NCBI RefSeq assembly: GCF_024763615.1
Contig: NC_077224.1
Location: 38,140,712 to 38,204,711 of the forward strand
Source of the DNA: Phlebotomus papatasi
Taxonomy: Eukaryota > Arthropoda > Insecta > Diptera > Psychodidae
DNA length: 64,000 bases
Direction of reading: 5' to 3'
Shown: piece after piece, positions 1-11,119 of the stretch
How the letters are laid out: each line of letters opens with the position of its first letter
How positions within the stretch are numbered: position 1 is the stretch's first letter
The notes under the pieces: model-generated
Told to the model about the DNA's origin: nothing
Database searches by the model: none
The model's input: the letters and a program-made list of their open reading frames with translations, nothing else
Translations under genes and position numbers: made by a program

Positions 1-259
1 TTCCATATATCCACTGGAATTGATCATAGTTCATTCTGGTGAAGCTGAAGTACCAGTCTGGATCACGAAACTCCATTTCGCGAACTAAAGTTTCGCAAAA
101 CCCTAATCTTTTCCGCTTCAAAATAATTGGGCGAACCCACCAACGCCTTCTATTACTGCTGCGAAGTTCTTCTTCTTGGAGTGATAGTAGGAGATAATAC
201 AGATTAACTCCGAGCTCACACAAGTTACCAACGTTTACAAGTCTCGTTGAGTTTGCCAT
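1..259 (-). CDS. PIF/Harbinger transposase, N-terminal part, cut by the window edge
   Basis: Read on the minus strand from the ATG at 259, the frame stays open for 86 codons to base 1. After about 35 residues comes RRRWWVRPIILKRK, then a stretch of the form F-C-E-T-L-V-R-E-M-E-F-R-D-P-D-W-Y, then FRM-type text (SFTRMNYDQFQWIY). This layout (basic RxWWVRP, then acidic spacer, then F.RM....F..L/I) is the usual start of HARBI1-like nucleases of PIF/Harbinger transposons. The catalytic DDE domain would lie left of the window. An in-frame stop lies 48 bases upstream of the ATG (TAA on the minus strand), so the ATG is a plausible start. No terminal repeat or target duplication could be placed. The frame has no stops, unlike the other transposases here, so this copy may be young. 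Family assignment is by motif recall only. Confidence 0.7.
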   Translation of the reverse strand, partial: MANSTRLVNVGNLCELGVNLYYLLLSLQEEELRSSNRRRWWVRPIILKRKRLGFCETLVREMEFRDPDWYFSFTRMNYDQFQWIYG

Positions 260-1573
260 TCTGTAGAGTTGATCAACACTGAATACATCGATGTCAGTTA
301 TACTTTAGTGCAAGCCCCAAATCCCCCAGATCACCATAAAAAATCTTTAATGTGACTACTACGCCATCTATTGAGAACATCTCATGAGAAATCATAAAAT
401 ACATTCGTAAATGATTTTTTTGTATTTAAAGAACGTGATTATGTGAATCCGATAAAATAAATAAAATAAATAAATAAAATAAGATAAAATAAATAAAAAT
501 AAATCCGATAAAAATAGTTTTTATATTATATTCAAAATATTACAATTTTTTTCAAATTCTTGTACAAGATCTGCAATCAAATAAATATCCACAGTCGAAA
601 AGTGAATAATAAACCGTTTCTTTTTCAGTCTCTTAAATCTGAAATCCTCAAATTCGAACGACGACGTTTGAATTTAAAATACCAATTGTGGGGTTATGTT
701 AAAAAAAATGTTTTGTGGCTGAAAGTCGTATTTCGTGCTGCACCCAATGAATATTTACATACATTATGAGCGATGAAAATGAAAAGGAAGTTCGTCATTA
801 CGAAGATTTGTTAGAAAGTACAAGCATTTGATTCAAAGTACAATTTTAATCCCACATAAAGTCCGTTATTTTTGAAAATATCGTTCGAATTTGGGAGGTG
901 AGAAATGTCAATAATACCCCTCAAGCGTTCGAATTTGGAAGACGTACTTTAGATTTGATTTCTTTTTAATTTATTTTTTTAATATTATTTATTTATTTAT
1001 TATTTATTACTATTGACTCTAATTATTCACACAAACTAAACTATAATACATATTAATACTGCAACGATGGGTATCCTTTATACTCCTTCCCTGCAAAAAA
1101 AGAAAGAAGCAAGGAATAGTAATTTTATTTTGAAAGGTTTTTTTTTAATATATTAACCAGAGAGAACCTAACCAAAAATAAAATCGGAAAATAATATTTT
1201 ATAAGAAAATGCTCATATGAAATATCAAAGAATTAACTTTTTGTCGAATAAAAAAATAGAGAATAGAGATTGTTTGTATATACTCATTAATTAATTAATT
1301 ATGTCTTAAAAATATCGTTAAACATATTGTTTTTTTCCTAATAATTAGGAAACCCACAAATAATCATTCAAGTATTTCTGGAAAATTTTGAAAAGATTTT
1401 ACTGAGAAATGAATTGTTTTATATATAAAAAAAAATCAGTACTTTTTTCTGATTGAGAAGCCCCTTAACTCTTGGAAGCTCAAAATAAACAATTTCCCAT
1501 ACTACCACACGTACTACACTTGATATTCTTTGTGGTTTTCCCCGTTACATAAACAATTATTGCATCTTCTTAC
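260..1573. other. AT-rich stretch without recognisable gene
   Basis: No exon or transposon ends were recognised. It contains an AAAT-type microsatellite at about 452-505 and several poly-T/A runs. The part next to the Harbinger reading frame (260-360) is presumably the transposon's 5' leader. Confidence 0.6.
452..505. repeat. Imperfect (AAAT)n microsatellite
   Basis: Repeated AAATA/AAAT units with single-base interruptions are visible directly in the sequence. Confidence 0.85.
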
Positions 1574-2105
1574 CTGTTGTCACAAGTGGTAAGAGATCCT
1601 CCTAGAGTCTTGCAATTCCAGGTACTCCCCTCCGGATGGGATTCTGAGCACATAAGCTTCCTTGAAGATTCACTCTGGCTGGACACTTCATTTCTCAAAA
1701 TTTTGAGGAAAATTTGCAGTCTTCTGTTTCTGGAGTCGTGGAGTAGTTTTCCATTTGTTTTGCTGCTGCTTCTGTTTCCTCCAGGATGTCGGGTTATCGT
1801 TCAGGATAACATATTGTTGTCCTGGGCCCAGGGATAACCACTTATTCACACCTCAAGGCCCAGAACACGGAGCTCTACGCTTCCATTTCCTCGATCAAAA
1901 CACGACACTTCTCTCCACCAGCACACTCTTTCCGTCAATTCACGACACATCACTAATCTGAGTCTTTCACTTGATATCACACACGAGGACATTGGAATAC
2001 TCCTTAGCCCATATTCAATCATTTTCTCGCGCATTCGTGAATTTTCACGCACTGGAAAAACAAAACATTGTCTCACGCACCGCACAACTGTTGACAGCTG
2101 ATTTG
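1574..2105 (-). promoter_or_regulatory. Candidate first exon / 5' UTR with transcription start, minus strand
   Basis: This ~530-bp block is clearly richer in G+C than its surroundings. On the minus strand it begins near a TGTCAACAGTTGTGCG stretch beside a CAGCTG box and ends at ACAACAG|GTAAGAAG, a near-perfect splice donor (last exon base 1574). It holds several short minus-strand reading frames with many ATGs, none resembling a known protein, which suits a 5' UTR better than a coding exon. It lies downstream of DIP exon 2790-2930 on the same strand, so it could be an internal alternative promoter of that gene or the first exon of another gene. A unique transposon fragment is the alternative. 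There is no direct transcript evidence. Confidence 0.35.
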
Positions 2106-2237
2106 TTCGCGCGCATCTGATTCAAATGCAATTAGGAACAGTTGGGAATTAAATTGAGAATTGCAAAGTAAAATTTCTTATGCAACTTTTCATCATGTGA
2201 ATCCAGCTTTAGTATTAATTTTATATGTGACACCACG

Positions 2238-2562
2238 GTTATAGTTCATTGCCCATCCGAAATTTTTCCAAAGTCTTTTCACATCATCATATTCGTCAAA
2301 ACGACATTTTTCAGTTGGATCAGCAATTATAGTAACTTCCGCATCGCCTCATCAGCAGTTGGTGTATGGTATGTGTAATTTTATGTTGTTAGAAGAAGTG
2401 CTGATGGGGCGATGAGGAAGTTACGACAATTGCTGAACCAAATGACGCATTTTTTGCATTGTTAATCTCTAGTGTATGCAAAACTAGAAATTAATGGAAA
2501 TTTGAGGCACAAAAGAAGTGGCCGAAATAGTAAGCTGGCCGAAATTTGGTACAGCTACCCTA
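2238..2562. mobile_element. MITE of the GGGTAAGTGT family, right half, with a foldback inserted
   Basis: The segment from about 2444 to 2562 (…GGCCGAAATTTGGTACAGCTACCCTA) matches the right ends of the elements at 55338-55729 and 61900-62321, and 2238-2313 matches their middle. The normal left end is missing. The match is interrupted at 2314-2443 by a separate palindrome. Non-coding. Confidence 0.6.
2314..2443. mobile_element. Small foldback element nested in a MITE
   Basis: Arms of ~48 bp: GTTGGATCAGCAATTATAG… on the left pairs with …CAATTGCTGAACCAAAT on the right, including the shared CGCATCGCCTCATCAGCA core. It interrupts the enclosing MITE between GACATTTTT and TTTGCATTG, which are closer together in the uninterrupted copies. 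Confidence 0.6.
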
Positions 2563-2789
2563 CCGGAGATGGTAGCTTTTAGTTTCTATCTCCTAATATT
2601 GGTGATTCGCTAACAAAAACAGGAAATATATTACAAATTTGGTAGTTCATGTCATATATTTCTAGCATTATCATCTTATAAGATGATAGTACAAGAAGGC
2701 CCATAGTCCTTTATCTAGAACATACTCAACTCTGATTGCGATTAATTGCTTCATATAGATAGTAGAGAAAACATTGTGATGATACTCAC

Positions 2790-2930
2790 CTTGTCTGACT
2801 CCTTAACATCACGAATCTTGAGCACCCATGATCTCTTCTCAGCGTGCGTGATGCTCATTCGATGATTCTTCGTAATAACATGATTCTGAATCGTGAGAAT
2901 TGTTTGCGTGTCCACACGAAGCCACGCAAT
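2790..2930 (-). CDS. DIP-family Ig protein, exon 'IAWLRVDTQTIL…ESDK' (second part of Ig domain 1)
   Basis: On the minus strand TTTTCCAG|ATTGCG opens and GACAAG|GTGAGT closes a 141-bp exon of exactly 47 codons, phase 0 at both ends. It encodes the C to F strands of an immunoglobulin V-type domain: the invariant Trp in AWLRVD, TQTILTIQNHVITKNHR, SITHAEKRSWVLKI and the DVKESDK turn that precedes Y-x-C. This text is the hallmark of the insect DIP family, cell-surface proteins that pair with Dpr proteins to specify synaptic partners. It joins in frame to exon 23473-23570. The following exon, expected to start GWYMCQ and carry the second disulphide Cys, is not in the window. Which DIP paralogue this is cannot be decided from one domain. 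Confidence 0.88.
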
Positions 2931-3981
2931 CTGGAAAACAGGTAGTTTGAAAAAGGAAGTGTGAGTGAAAATAAATATTATATTTCGAAACACTCCATGA
3001 GGAACTAATTACCAAAATTCAACCAACTCTATCCATATTCCCACACACTTTCCCACTCCGCCAATCAATTTCACACTTCATTCTGGGCGGAATCAGCCAC
3101 AAATCCTGTGGGTTTTGCCCCACATTTTGCCATCCCACTACCCCCTAAATCTCTTTCTCTACCCTTCCTCCAAAAAGCTCAACCACATGAATTTAAATAT
3201 TTTTCCTCGCTCATCGTGTGCACCGAGGAGATAGGAGTGCGTCAATGGGGGCCATTCCCCACTACAGCAAATTGTATTTGCGTGACACTCGCAAAAATGT
3301 CATGCCACAGTGCCCGCCAAAAAGCCGCACAATTCGATTGGCAAGAATGCCAGATGAAAAGAGACCTTTATAATTATGCGAATGTTTCAGCGGGAAAGAT
3401 GAGCATATTCATTTGAGTACAGAGCTTTTCAACATAAATTGCGAGTTCTGTCAGTGATTTCTGTGATATGTTAAGGTATTATGAGCTCAGCAAATAAAGC
3501 TTTCGGCAATACTGAAAGAGTCCTTGTCACAAAAACAATGGCGAAGTATTCCAACTTCGCTAATTGCTCGAATTCGTGATAGGTTATAACCAAAAGTAGT
3601 TTTACATTATTGAAATTTAATAAAGTTGTTCAGCAGCTCAACTTATTAGGATAAGCCTCGTACTCATGAATTTGAGTATTTCGCAGTCTTAATCTGCTTT
3701 ATAATATCTCTAAAGTTCATCAATGCACAAACAATTTGAACCAAAGCATGTCTTTCTCTACGTTTTTAACCAATTGTGGCCACTTCTTAAGCACTGCATG
3801 GTCCAAATTGATCCATTGTTATAGCAAATCCCATTAAACATATTAGGAGAATGCTTTAAAGCTTCGTACATACTCTGGCTTCAAATACTTCATATTTTTC
3901 CCATATTCCTTTGATGAATGTGACTTAATTTTACTTCTTGAACTCCACAAAGAGAGAGCAGTATCAATAATACCTCGAATT

Positions 3982-3983
<2 letters not shown>
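2931..3983. other. Mostly unique intronic sequence
   Basis: No coding signature. The open frame at 3108-3416 lacks recognisable motifs. Bases about 3840-3930 resemble one arm of the foldback family at 29570-29776 (TTCGTACATACTCTGG, CCATATTCCTTTGATGAAT). Confidence 0.5.

Positions 3984-4057
<74 letters not shown>
3984..4057. repeat. (AT)n microsatellite
   Basis: About 37 uninterrupted AT dinucleotides, likely length-polymorphic. Confidence 0.97.
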
Positions 4058-4059
<2 letters not shown>

Positions 4060-4069
4060 ACTCTTTACC

Positions 4070-4400
4070 CCCTAAGGATTTGTAAGATTTTTGGAAATCT
4101 GAAATTTCGAGTTTTTTTGTGTCACGCTTTTTGTTCGTTTGTCCATCTGGCTGTTACCAGATCTAGAGATCAAACGGTTAAAGATTAAGGCCTGGAACTT
4201 TCCGGAAACCCCCCATAGCTCGACTCTGTTCGACTTTGCCAGTTTAGAAGAGATTAGAACCGGTTCAGTCTTGTCAGTAAGTCCAAAACCTTTCCAACTT
4301 GCCCAATTATGATACCATTCGGTTGATAAACGTACTTTCTAGAGCCCTTTTAACCTTTAACCTTAAAAAATCATTTTTAACAATGATTAAACGATTTCCT
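4070..4400. repeat. Dispersed repeat with 'ACCTTTCCAAC' core
   Basis: The block GTCCAAAACCTTTCCAACTTG … TTTTAACCTTTAACCTTAAAAAATC … GATTAAACGATTTCC matches, in order, blocks at 52970-53280 and 58570-58650, with shorter pieces at 16620-16680 and 21500-21560. The interior is non-coding and no terminal repeats were placed, so the class is unknown. Confidence 0.5.
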
Positions 4401-4799
4401 TATGATTTGATTATGAGTTTAAAACGTGGCAGAGATTAAAGTAAAGCAAATTTTTGCTTGTACAATTGATTTCAAGTAAAACAGAATAAAAATTGTTTCT
4501 TTTTACTATTTTTGTCAGACAAAAGACTAAGTAAGGTAAAGTGCCCTCGCTAGACCGGCGAATCGACTTGATATTTTTACAAGTCTCCAATTATTTGCTA
4601 TATAGTAATTTTTTAAGCTCAAAAATGGCGAATTTTAAATTCCCATAATGAAAATTAATTTTAATTATTTTTTTTATATTTCCAATTTTTTTTAAGCAAA
4701 ACCGTTTTAGAACAAGAAACTACGATTCTCAAACAAAATATTTTTCTTTAGAGTGAAAATTATCTGTCATTGGTATCGTCAGAAAAATTACTTAAATTT

Positions 4800-4975
4800 T
4801 TGAGCTATTTTTGTCCCTATCGTTCATAGAGACAAAAAATATACCAAATCAGATTCTGTTGGCTTTTCCAAGGTTAGATGTAAGACGTTTTACAAGTTTT
4901 GTTTATCGGTTTCATTTTTATTGCTAATTTTCGGTCAGCGAAAACTGTCTCGTCGTTAAAGGGTTAACCCTGTCA
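4800..4975. repeat. Dispersed repeat, second copy at 33815-33920 inverted
   Basis: ATACCAAATCAGATTCTGTTGG … TTTTCCAAGGTTAGATGTAAGACG matches the reverse complement of 33840-33905 (CTTACGTCTAACCTTGGAAAATCCAACAGAATGTGATTCGG). No known family. Confidence 0.45.
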
Positions 4976-6940
4976 GTCTTATTCTAAGATTGTGAATCCA
5001 TTTTTGGATTTAAATTTTGTTTTTGTCCAGAAATTGGTGTGAGATAATTATTTATAAGAACATATTTAAATATTTAATTCTGTCTCCTTTAAAAAAATCT
5101 TTTCACAATGAGTTGGTCCCCGAAAAAGTTCCAATGAGTGACATTTTCTACACAAAATCAGCGAATTAATTAAAAAGTTAAAAAATATATATTAATAATA
5201 ATTTATTTAATACTATTAATTAATCTATTGAAAATCTATATTGAATAATTTTAATAATCTATTATTTACAATAATATTAACATGGATATTAATTTGAAGC
5301 ACTTTGTTCAGCTTTTCATGCAAAATAATTTCAGTTCAGGATAAAATTATACTAAATTTTGGTGAAAATTAATGAGAATATACTAATTTCCAAAACGTTT
5401 ATATTCCAATTTTGGATTTTGATGAAAATCTATCCTAATTGCTTTAATATTTTCCACGAATCATCAAATATAAACAATTATATGAAATCTATCTCAATTT
5501 ATTGTGTATGATTTATATGCACTTTATATTTGAAAAGTGTTAAATGCGTATCTATTTTCAAAATTTTGTACAATATTAATTGCTTATTAATTACTTTATG
5601 AAATTATCCCACTTATTTATCATCGAAGACCTTGAAGCATTCATTACTTTTAGAAGCAAGAGGTTTTCTCTAGTTCTTCGGTAAATTAATTGATAAAGTG
5701 AAATTATGTTGCTTCTCGATGTTAAGGCAAAAAAAATTTCCCACGTGTAGCCCTATGGGGAAAATTCTTATATTTGGTGCGTGTGCTATACAAGGGATTT
5801 CTATCAATTTCCATCGTCAGCTTGGGGCTTGGGGGTGGGTTTAGCACCTCCCCAAAAAAATCGCACTGCAACAGCTGCGATCTAGAAGCATCGCATGGCG
5901 ATAATGTGATGACAAACTCAATAACAATTAATTATGTTCAGTGCGTGACAACAACAATTTTGGATGCTTTATCTAAATTACGTTGACTATCTCTCACTTG
6001 TGGCGCGCTCTTCATGTGGTTTTTGGCGAGATGGTGGTCATTGAGGTTTTCCCCGCCTTCCATCCACAAAAACCTCTTTTGCTTTTTTTTCCCTCCAACT
6101 TACACCACTTGGTGATGAAAACCAGAAGGAACGAGGAAAATTCCAAGGGAGAAACAGTGAGAACAAAAGCACTTTGATCTAATTACATTTCTTTCGGGGG
6201 AGCGCTTCCTCCTTATCACAGTCTCCTATCAACAATTTTTTTCCCTCTCCAAAGCATCATTCCATCTTCTGGCCTTTTCACTATTTTCCCTCTGACTTTT
6301 CATTGTCACCAGAGTCATACATTGGGATTTCTTCGAGTTCTGACAATGTTTTTTGTGTGTGTGAAAATTCAAGATTGGCGCCACGATGGAGAGACCCAAT
6401 TGAAGGTGGGATATTTGAGGAACAACGCAAGACATCAACTAAAGAAATACGAAGGAAATGGATGGGTGGTAAATGTCCGTTAAAGCCACCACCCTAATGG
6501 ATTTCAATTTACTCTCTTAGGGGTGGAAAAAGAAAAGGAAGAAATTCCGCGGACGTAAATTTGTGTGAGAGAATGACAGGAAGTATTTCGTCTTCCTGTT
6601 GATTACATGCTTTTGCCCTCTCCCACAAGCCAATGCTAATTGATATCATGGAGAAAATAACCACCCGGTTGAACAATAAATCGTCAAGGGATGCCCACTC
6701 TTGCCTTCGAACGCCTCGCGACGCCGGGGATGACATTTTAATGATTTTAATGATTCGCAACTCATGTATAAGCCAGGGGGAGACATTTTTTAATGTGGTG
6801 TAGCATAATGTGCTGGACAGATCTATGGCTTAAGTCTATAGACAGATTAATGTAATTTAATCAAAATAATGTTTAGAGTACGTTTCTGGTATTTTCCTAC
6901 TAAGCCATCTCTCGGCCTTAAGCTGTAAATCTGTCTAGGG
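4976..6940. other. Unique intronic sequence
   Basis: The left part is strongly AT-rich and 5700-6800 is more mixed in composition. The short open frames overlap in several phases on both strands and none carries recognisable domains or good splice junctions. Confidence 0.5.
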
Positions 6941-7143
6941 CATAAGGACCCAAATAGACTCATTCTGATCCTTGGGAATATTTAGCCTGTAAAATTTTAG
7001 TAGAAGAGGATCAAGTAAAGGAAATTTATACAAAGGTCCTCTAATCGGTGGCCCTAAGCCGTCAGTGTACGACAGTTTGGGATAAATTTTTACTGCTAAA
7101 TTTTACAGGCTAAATATTCTATTTAGTCTGTTTGGGCCTTTAA
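6941..7143. mobile_element. Foldback element
   Basis: AAGGACCCAAATAGACTC…GGGAATATTTAGCCTGTAAAATTTTAGTAG on the left pairs with CTGCTAAATTTTACAGGCTAAATATTCTATTTAGTCTGTTTGGGCC on the right, arms of about 50-60 bp around a ~90-bp loop. Non-coding. Confidence 0.6.
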
Positions 7144-7228
7144 AGACAAATCACACCATAGATGAAAATTTTATAATTTCCTTTCCTTTAATTTCCATTA
7201 AGAATTCTATTTTTCGCACATTTCTAAA

Positions 7229-7480
7229 CTCTGAGAGAAATCCGAAAAAGTTAAAATAACATTCCGGAAATGTTAATTTTACCCTGCAGTATTGATCCGA
7301 AAATGGTCTAAATATTACCCTTTTTAGGTGTATTATGGGTTAAAGTTACCCTTCTTTCATGTTGATTTTACCCTTAAAAGGTGTAAAATTAACATGAAAA
7401 ATGTTGATATATTTTTACACCCAAAAAGTGTTAAAGTTATGACGAAAAAAAGTTAATCGCAGCCTCTTTTCTTCTCAGTG
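7229..7480 (-). mobile_element. MITE, CACTGAGA family, copy 1 (reverse orientation)
   Basis: This 252-bp element runs from CTCTGAGAGAAATCCGAAAA to CCTCTTTTCTTCTCAGTG, the inverted terminal pair seen also at 38133-38386 and 39782-40032. The interior (CCCTTTTTAGGTGTA, TTAATTTTACCC motifs) matches those copies in reverse complement. Non-coding. The TA duplication seen at copy 38133 points to Tc1/mariner-type mobilisation. Confidence 0.8.
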
Positions 7481-7612
7481 AAGAAATCTGGACATAGCTA
7501 TATAATTTAATTCAGATCCACAATTATTCTGTCTATTTAAAATCTATTTAAAGTTCAGCTTCCTTTAGAAATATACGAAAAATAATTTTCAATGTAGCCC
7601 CAGGTCAACACA
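7481..7612. repeat. Right end of an element also at 62400-62622
   Basis: TTTAATTCAGATCCACAAT … CTTCCTTTAGAAATA … GTAGCCCCAGGTCAA matches in order TTTAATTCAGAACCACAAT … TTTCCTTTAGAAATA … GTAGCCCCATGTTCC at 62490-62615. Confidence 0.5.
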
Positions 7613-7899
7613 GCCCTACAGCAAATTTGCATCGCAAGTATCCAAAGTCAGTGAATTATTCAGGACATCCCACTCCTAACCTTCGCAACTTGTCTGTGTG
7701 TCTCCCACAGCTCCATATACCCATCTAGGGTACTATTCCTAAGAATATGGCATTGGGTGTAAAATTTTTAAACTTACACCTATAATTCGGAAGGCCAGAG
7801 CATAAGTAAAAGCCTGTACTGGGATCGAGTGTTGTTGGTGTTAAGGTTAAAAATGAGAAAGAAAGCAGAAAAGCCTAATCTTACTCTCCCTAAATCCAG

Positions 7900-8210
7900 A
7901 TGCCATTCTTGCCTAAAGGTTAATTCACAAAAGACCTACGTCTGCTAATAGAGAGACTCCTGGAGATGCAACAACCTGTCAACCGAATCCTCCGTGATTC
8001 CGTGGTTCAATTGATGTCGGCTGCTATGGGAGCATTTAGCTAGGCAAACCGCTATCGGATTTCTTGAAATTTACGAAGCAGAACATCCTCTATAAGGGGA
8101 TGAGACCTAAGAATCACCCCTTGAACAGTGAGGACATGGAAATGCACAAATTACTGTCGCCACCACAACCTCATCAACCACATCAACCATCTCATCAATT
8201 CTGATATTAA
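7900..8210. repeat. Possible retroposon 3' end
   Basis: This GC-richer stretch finishes in a TCATCAACC-like short tandem tail (8168-8200), as many non-LTR retroposon 3' ends do. No reading frame or target duplication was identified, so this is a weak call. Confidence 0.22.
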
Positions 8211-8400
8211 ATCTGGGTTATTCCACCCATTGAGGAGTTAAAATTCTGCAACAAAATATCACTTAGGAAGGTTCTGATGTTTTTATTCCATGTAGGCTAT
8301 ATATGAGTTTCTCCATCCCACAGAGTAAAATTGGTTCAACAGGGTGCAATTGTCATTGAAATGGTCTCTTATCCAAATTCGTAACAATACTTTTAAAGTA

Positions 8401-9955
8401 CCGTCGTTGCGGGTGACTTTGCACTCGGGGGGTGACTTTGCACTCTGCTGTTCGTGAGACTTTGAACAATTTTAGCACTTATTGATAGCCTTCGCCGATC
8501 CGGTCTACCATGTCAAAGTATATAGGGATATGTTGTGTACCAAGTAAGGTACAATGATCCCCAAAAGGATTCTTGTAGTTTCAGTAATAGTCAATGAAAT
8601 GCTAATATAGGTATTTTGTCAAAAAACGGCTCCGTGAAAAAGTTATCTGAAGGTACAATTCCAAAATCGATTTCAGAGTAGCAAATTGTCTAAATCCAAT
8701 CTAAATTTATCTGGCTAGAATAATCCACTTCGATTTTGTTGATTATTTTTATTAAAATATTTTTTTCCCTATTATCTTCCTAAGAACGCATGATTTATGT
8801 TATAAAATTGCATATAAAGATCTTTCTAAAGCTTTATTATAGAAGTATTTGGCTAAAAATTATCCAATTTTGTGGGAACTTAAGATAAAATGACCGAGAT
8901 CTACAAGATGGAATGGTCGCCATCTTGATTTGACGTTTTTATCCGCCATTTTGAATAACTGTCAAAACAAAAATCTCATCCGATTGAGCTGAAATTTTAG
9001 TATGTTCTAGCTGATATCAAGGCCTTTTCAGAACATATATAAAATCCGACCTAGGTCAAGTGATTATCTGGATATAGGGGCTCCAAGTTCAAAATTTTGA
9101 CAATTTTATGAATACAGAACTACAGGGAGCTTCTTTTATCGAAACCATCAGAAAAAAGACAGCGTTATCGTTAGGCGATGAGATCTAACAAACAAACAAA
9201 AAGAATAGTAATGTTTTTGTTTATAACAGCGCATTATTTGAGAATCTTATAAATTGTTTTCGCAAAGATGAAAAATAAAAAATTAATTAAATGTTACTTC
9301 TCGTTTATTTATTTTTTAATTATGTTAAACTAAATAAATATATAAAATAAAAGTCTCAACCATTTTTAATGGTTACTGAAGCATTTCGTTTACATTTCAA
9401 ATATTGAAGATTAAAAAATAAAGACCACCAAAATATGAGTATTGCAAAATTTTAAACTTCGAGCCTCTGTATCTAGGTAGATACTTGACGTAGACTGGAA
9501 CATAGATACGTTTTGAAAAGGCCTTGACATCAGCTACAACATACTAAAATTTCAACCCAATCGGACCAGTTTTAGGGTTTGACAGTTATTCAAAATGGCG
9601 GACAGAAACGTTAAATCAAGATGGCGACCACGTCATCTTGTAGATCTCGTGCATCTTATCCTTAGATGTGAAGATCTTCATTGTCGTTTATTATCAGAAA
9701 TTGATGATTTTTTAGTATTTATTAAAAAGTGCAAAGTCACCCGCACCTTATCCCAAGTGCAAGCCTTTTTTCTTGATTTTTTTTAACATAGTAAAATTTT
9801 ATAAAATTAATGTTAGTGGCACAAAATCCATTCATTAATAACTGAATACAAATAATTTTACCCATTCACCCCCTTCCCTTCACTTTAACTATCCACTTTT
9901 AGAGGGTAAAGTTGAAAAACAGCGAAAAAACGTGCAAAGTCACCAGCAACGACGG
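8401..9955. mobile_element. 1.55-kb non-coding DNA transposon with CCGTCGTTGC ends
   Basis: CCGTCGTTGCGGGTGACTTT at the left and the reverse complement of AAAGTCACCAGCAACGACGG at the right differ by one base over 24, and TA flanks both sides. Deeper inverted arms exist: 8888-8966 (GATCTACAAGATGG…CGCCATTTTGAATAACTGTCAAA) pairs with 9579-9661. The frame at 9595-9786 is simply the antisense of an arm and not a gene. The ACAACATACTAAAATTTCA motif is shared with the element at 12570-14368. Confidence 0.8.
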
Positions 9956-11119
9956 TATTAATTATTGCCTAAATAATAATTTATTATATAAAATATGGTG
10001 TACCCCTTTGACTTAAACTTAAGAGAACCTTGTTAGAGCAATTCACTTTGACCAAAATCACAAGATATTATTTGATCTAAGAGAATCAGAACAAGCATAA
10101 ACTATACGTACTCTTACAGCTTCTTAAAATGATTGATTGTCAGTCTCATTAAGAAAATATTTCACATAGTAAATGAAAATTTGTCTGTCTTAAAAGATAC
10201 TATGTATTTACTAATTAAATTTTATATTGAATTCTTGAACATAAGTATTGTAGAAAGTTTTCACTGTGTTATTTTATCTCTGAGTCATAGTAAAATTCTT
10301 GATTAGTATTTTTCTTTTGATAATTCTTGGTAGCAGGATTTATTAACAAGACATCGCAGGGGGCAGATTCAGTAGACAAGTGAGGATTATCAAATGAAAA
10401 ATTTGTAAACTACCGGTCGGATTCTTAGGTTGGAAGGATTGATAGGAAATTGGCTCTGTTAAGCAACTGGCCACCACACCTTCTAGTACCCAGCCAGATT
10501 CCCCCGAGAGACCCAAGTCCACACGTCCTTCTTCTCTGACGTTCTAGACCGGACTGACTCTCGGCTCTCCAGCTTATAGGTACAGTGACAAAGACCCTGA
10601 AGGCAATGACACCGCAACGGCTTAGAAGCGGCCCAGGGACGGATATAAATAGTAACGTTTATAACTGCCAGGATTTTTGCAACGTATACCATTCATTGGA
10701 AATAATAGGTTTACAAATTGTAGTGAAAATAGTGATGAGCCATAAAGTTTAAGCAACATTAGTAGCTGCCGTAGTTCAGTGGTTTATTCGAAAGCTAAAA
10801 ATACTATAAAACTGGGAACGCAATGACTTAAATAGCAGAGTTCTATCTTGGTGTTGTAAAGGTCCAGTGTTCAAACCCTGATTGAGTTTTCCAAATGAGA
10901 CTTCGAAATCACTCAAGGGTAGTTAGAAGATAAATTTCCCATTAAGATCTACCTACAGTTATTCGACTTTAGAATTAACATGATCTTCTTTCTTGCCCAA
11001 TATTCAATTGTCTCTTGAGTATCTAAGCGAATACTTCATTTAAAAGTTATAATAACATTGAATTATTCCTAATATCTTTTAATAATTAAACTATAACATA
11101 ATATAATATAATATATAAC
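9956..11119. other. Intronic sequence with retroposon-like patches
   Basis: The stretch about 10380-10700 is GC-richer and resembles degraded retroposon sequence but could not be assigned. A tRNA-like promoter pair lies at 10765-10890. The remainder shows nothing. Confidence 0.4.
10765..10890 (+). repeat. tRNA-derived (SINE-like) sequence with A and B boxes
   Basis: TAGTTCAGTGG (A-box-like) near 10777 and TGTTCAAACCC (B-box-like) near 10868 resemble the internal RNA polymerase III promoter of tRNA genes. The boxes are ~90 bp apart, too far for a tRNA gene and longer than most SINEs. I infer a degraded or interrupted SINE and not a functional tRNA. Confidence 0.35.

Noticed and set aside
3108..3416. 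102-codon plus-strand frame beside the DIP exon
   Set aside because: Non-ATG start, no homology recalled, no splice sites, and it lies opposite to the gene's strand inside its intron.
9595..9786. Open frame MADRNVKSRWRPRH…
   Set aside because: It lies wholly in an inverted arm of the 8401-9955 element; the paired arm at 8888-8966 carries the same bases in reverse, so it is non-coding.
10777..10878. A- and B-box pair considered as a tRNA gene
   Set aside because: Box spacing of ~90 bp and absence of acceptor-stem pairing exclude a functional tRNA.
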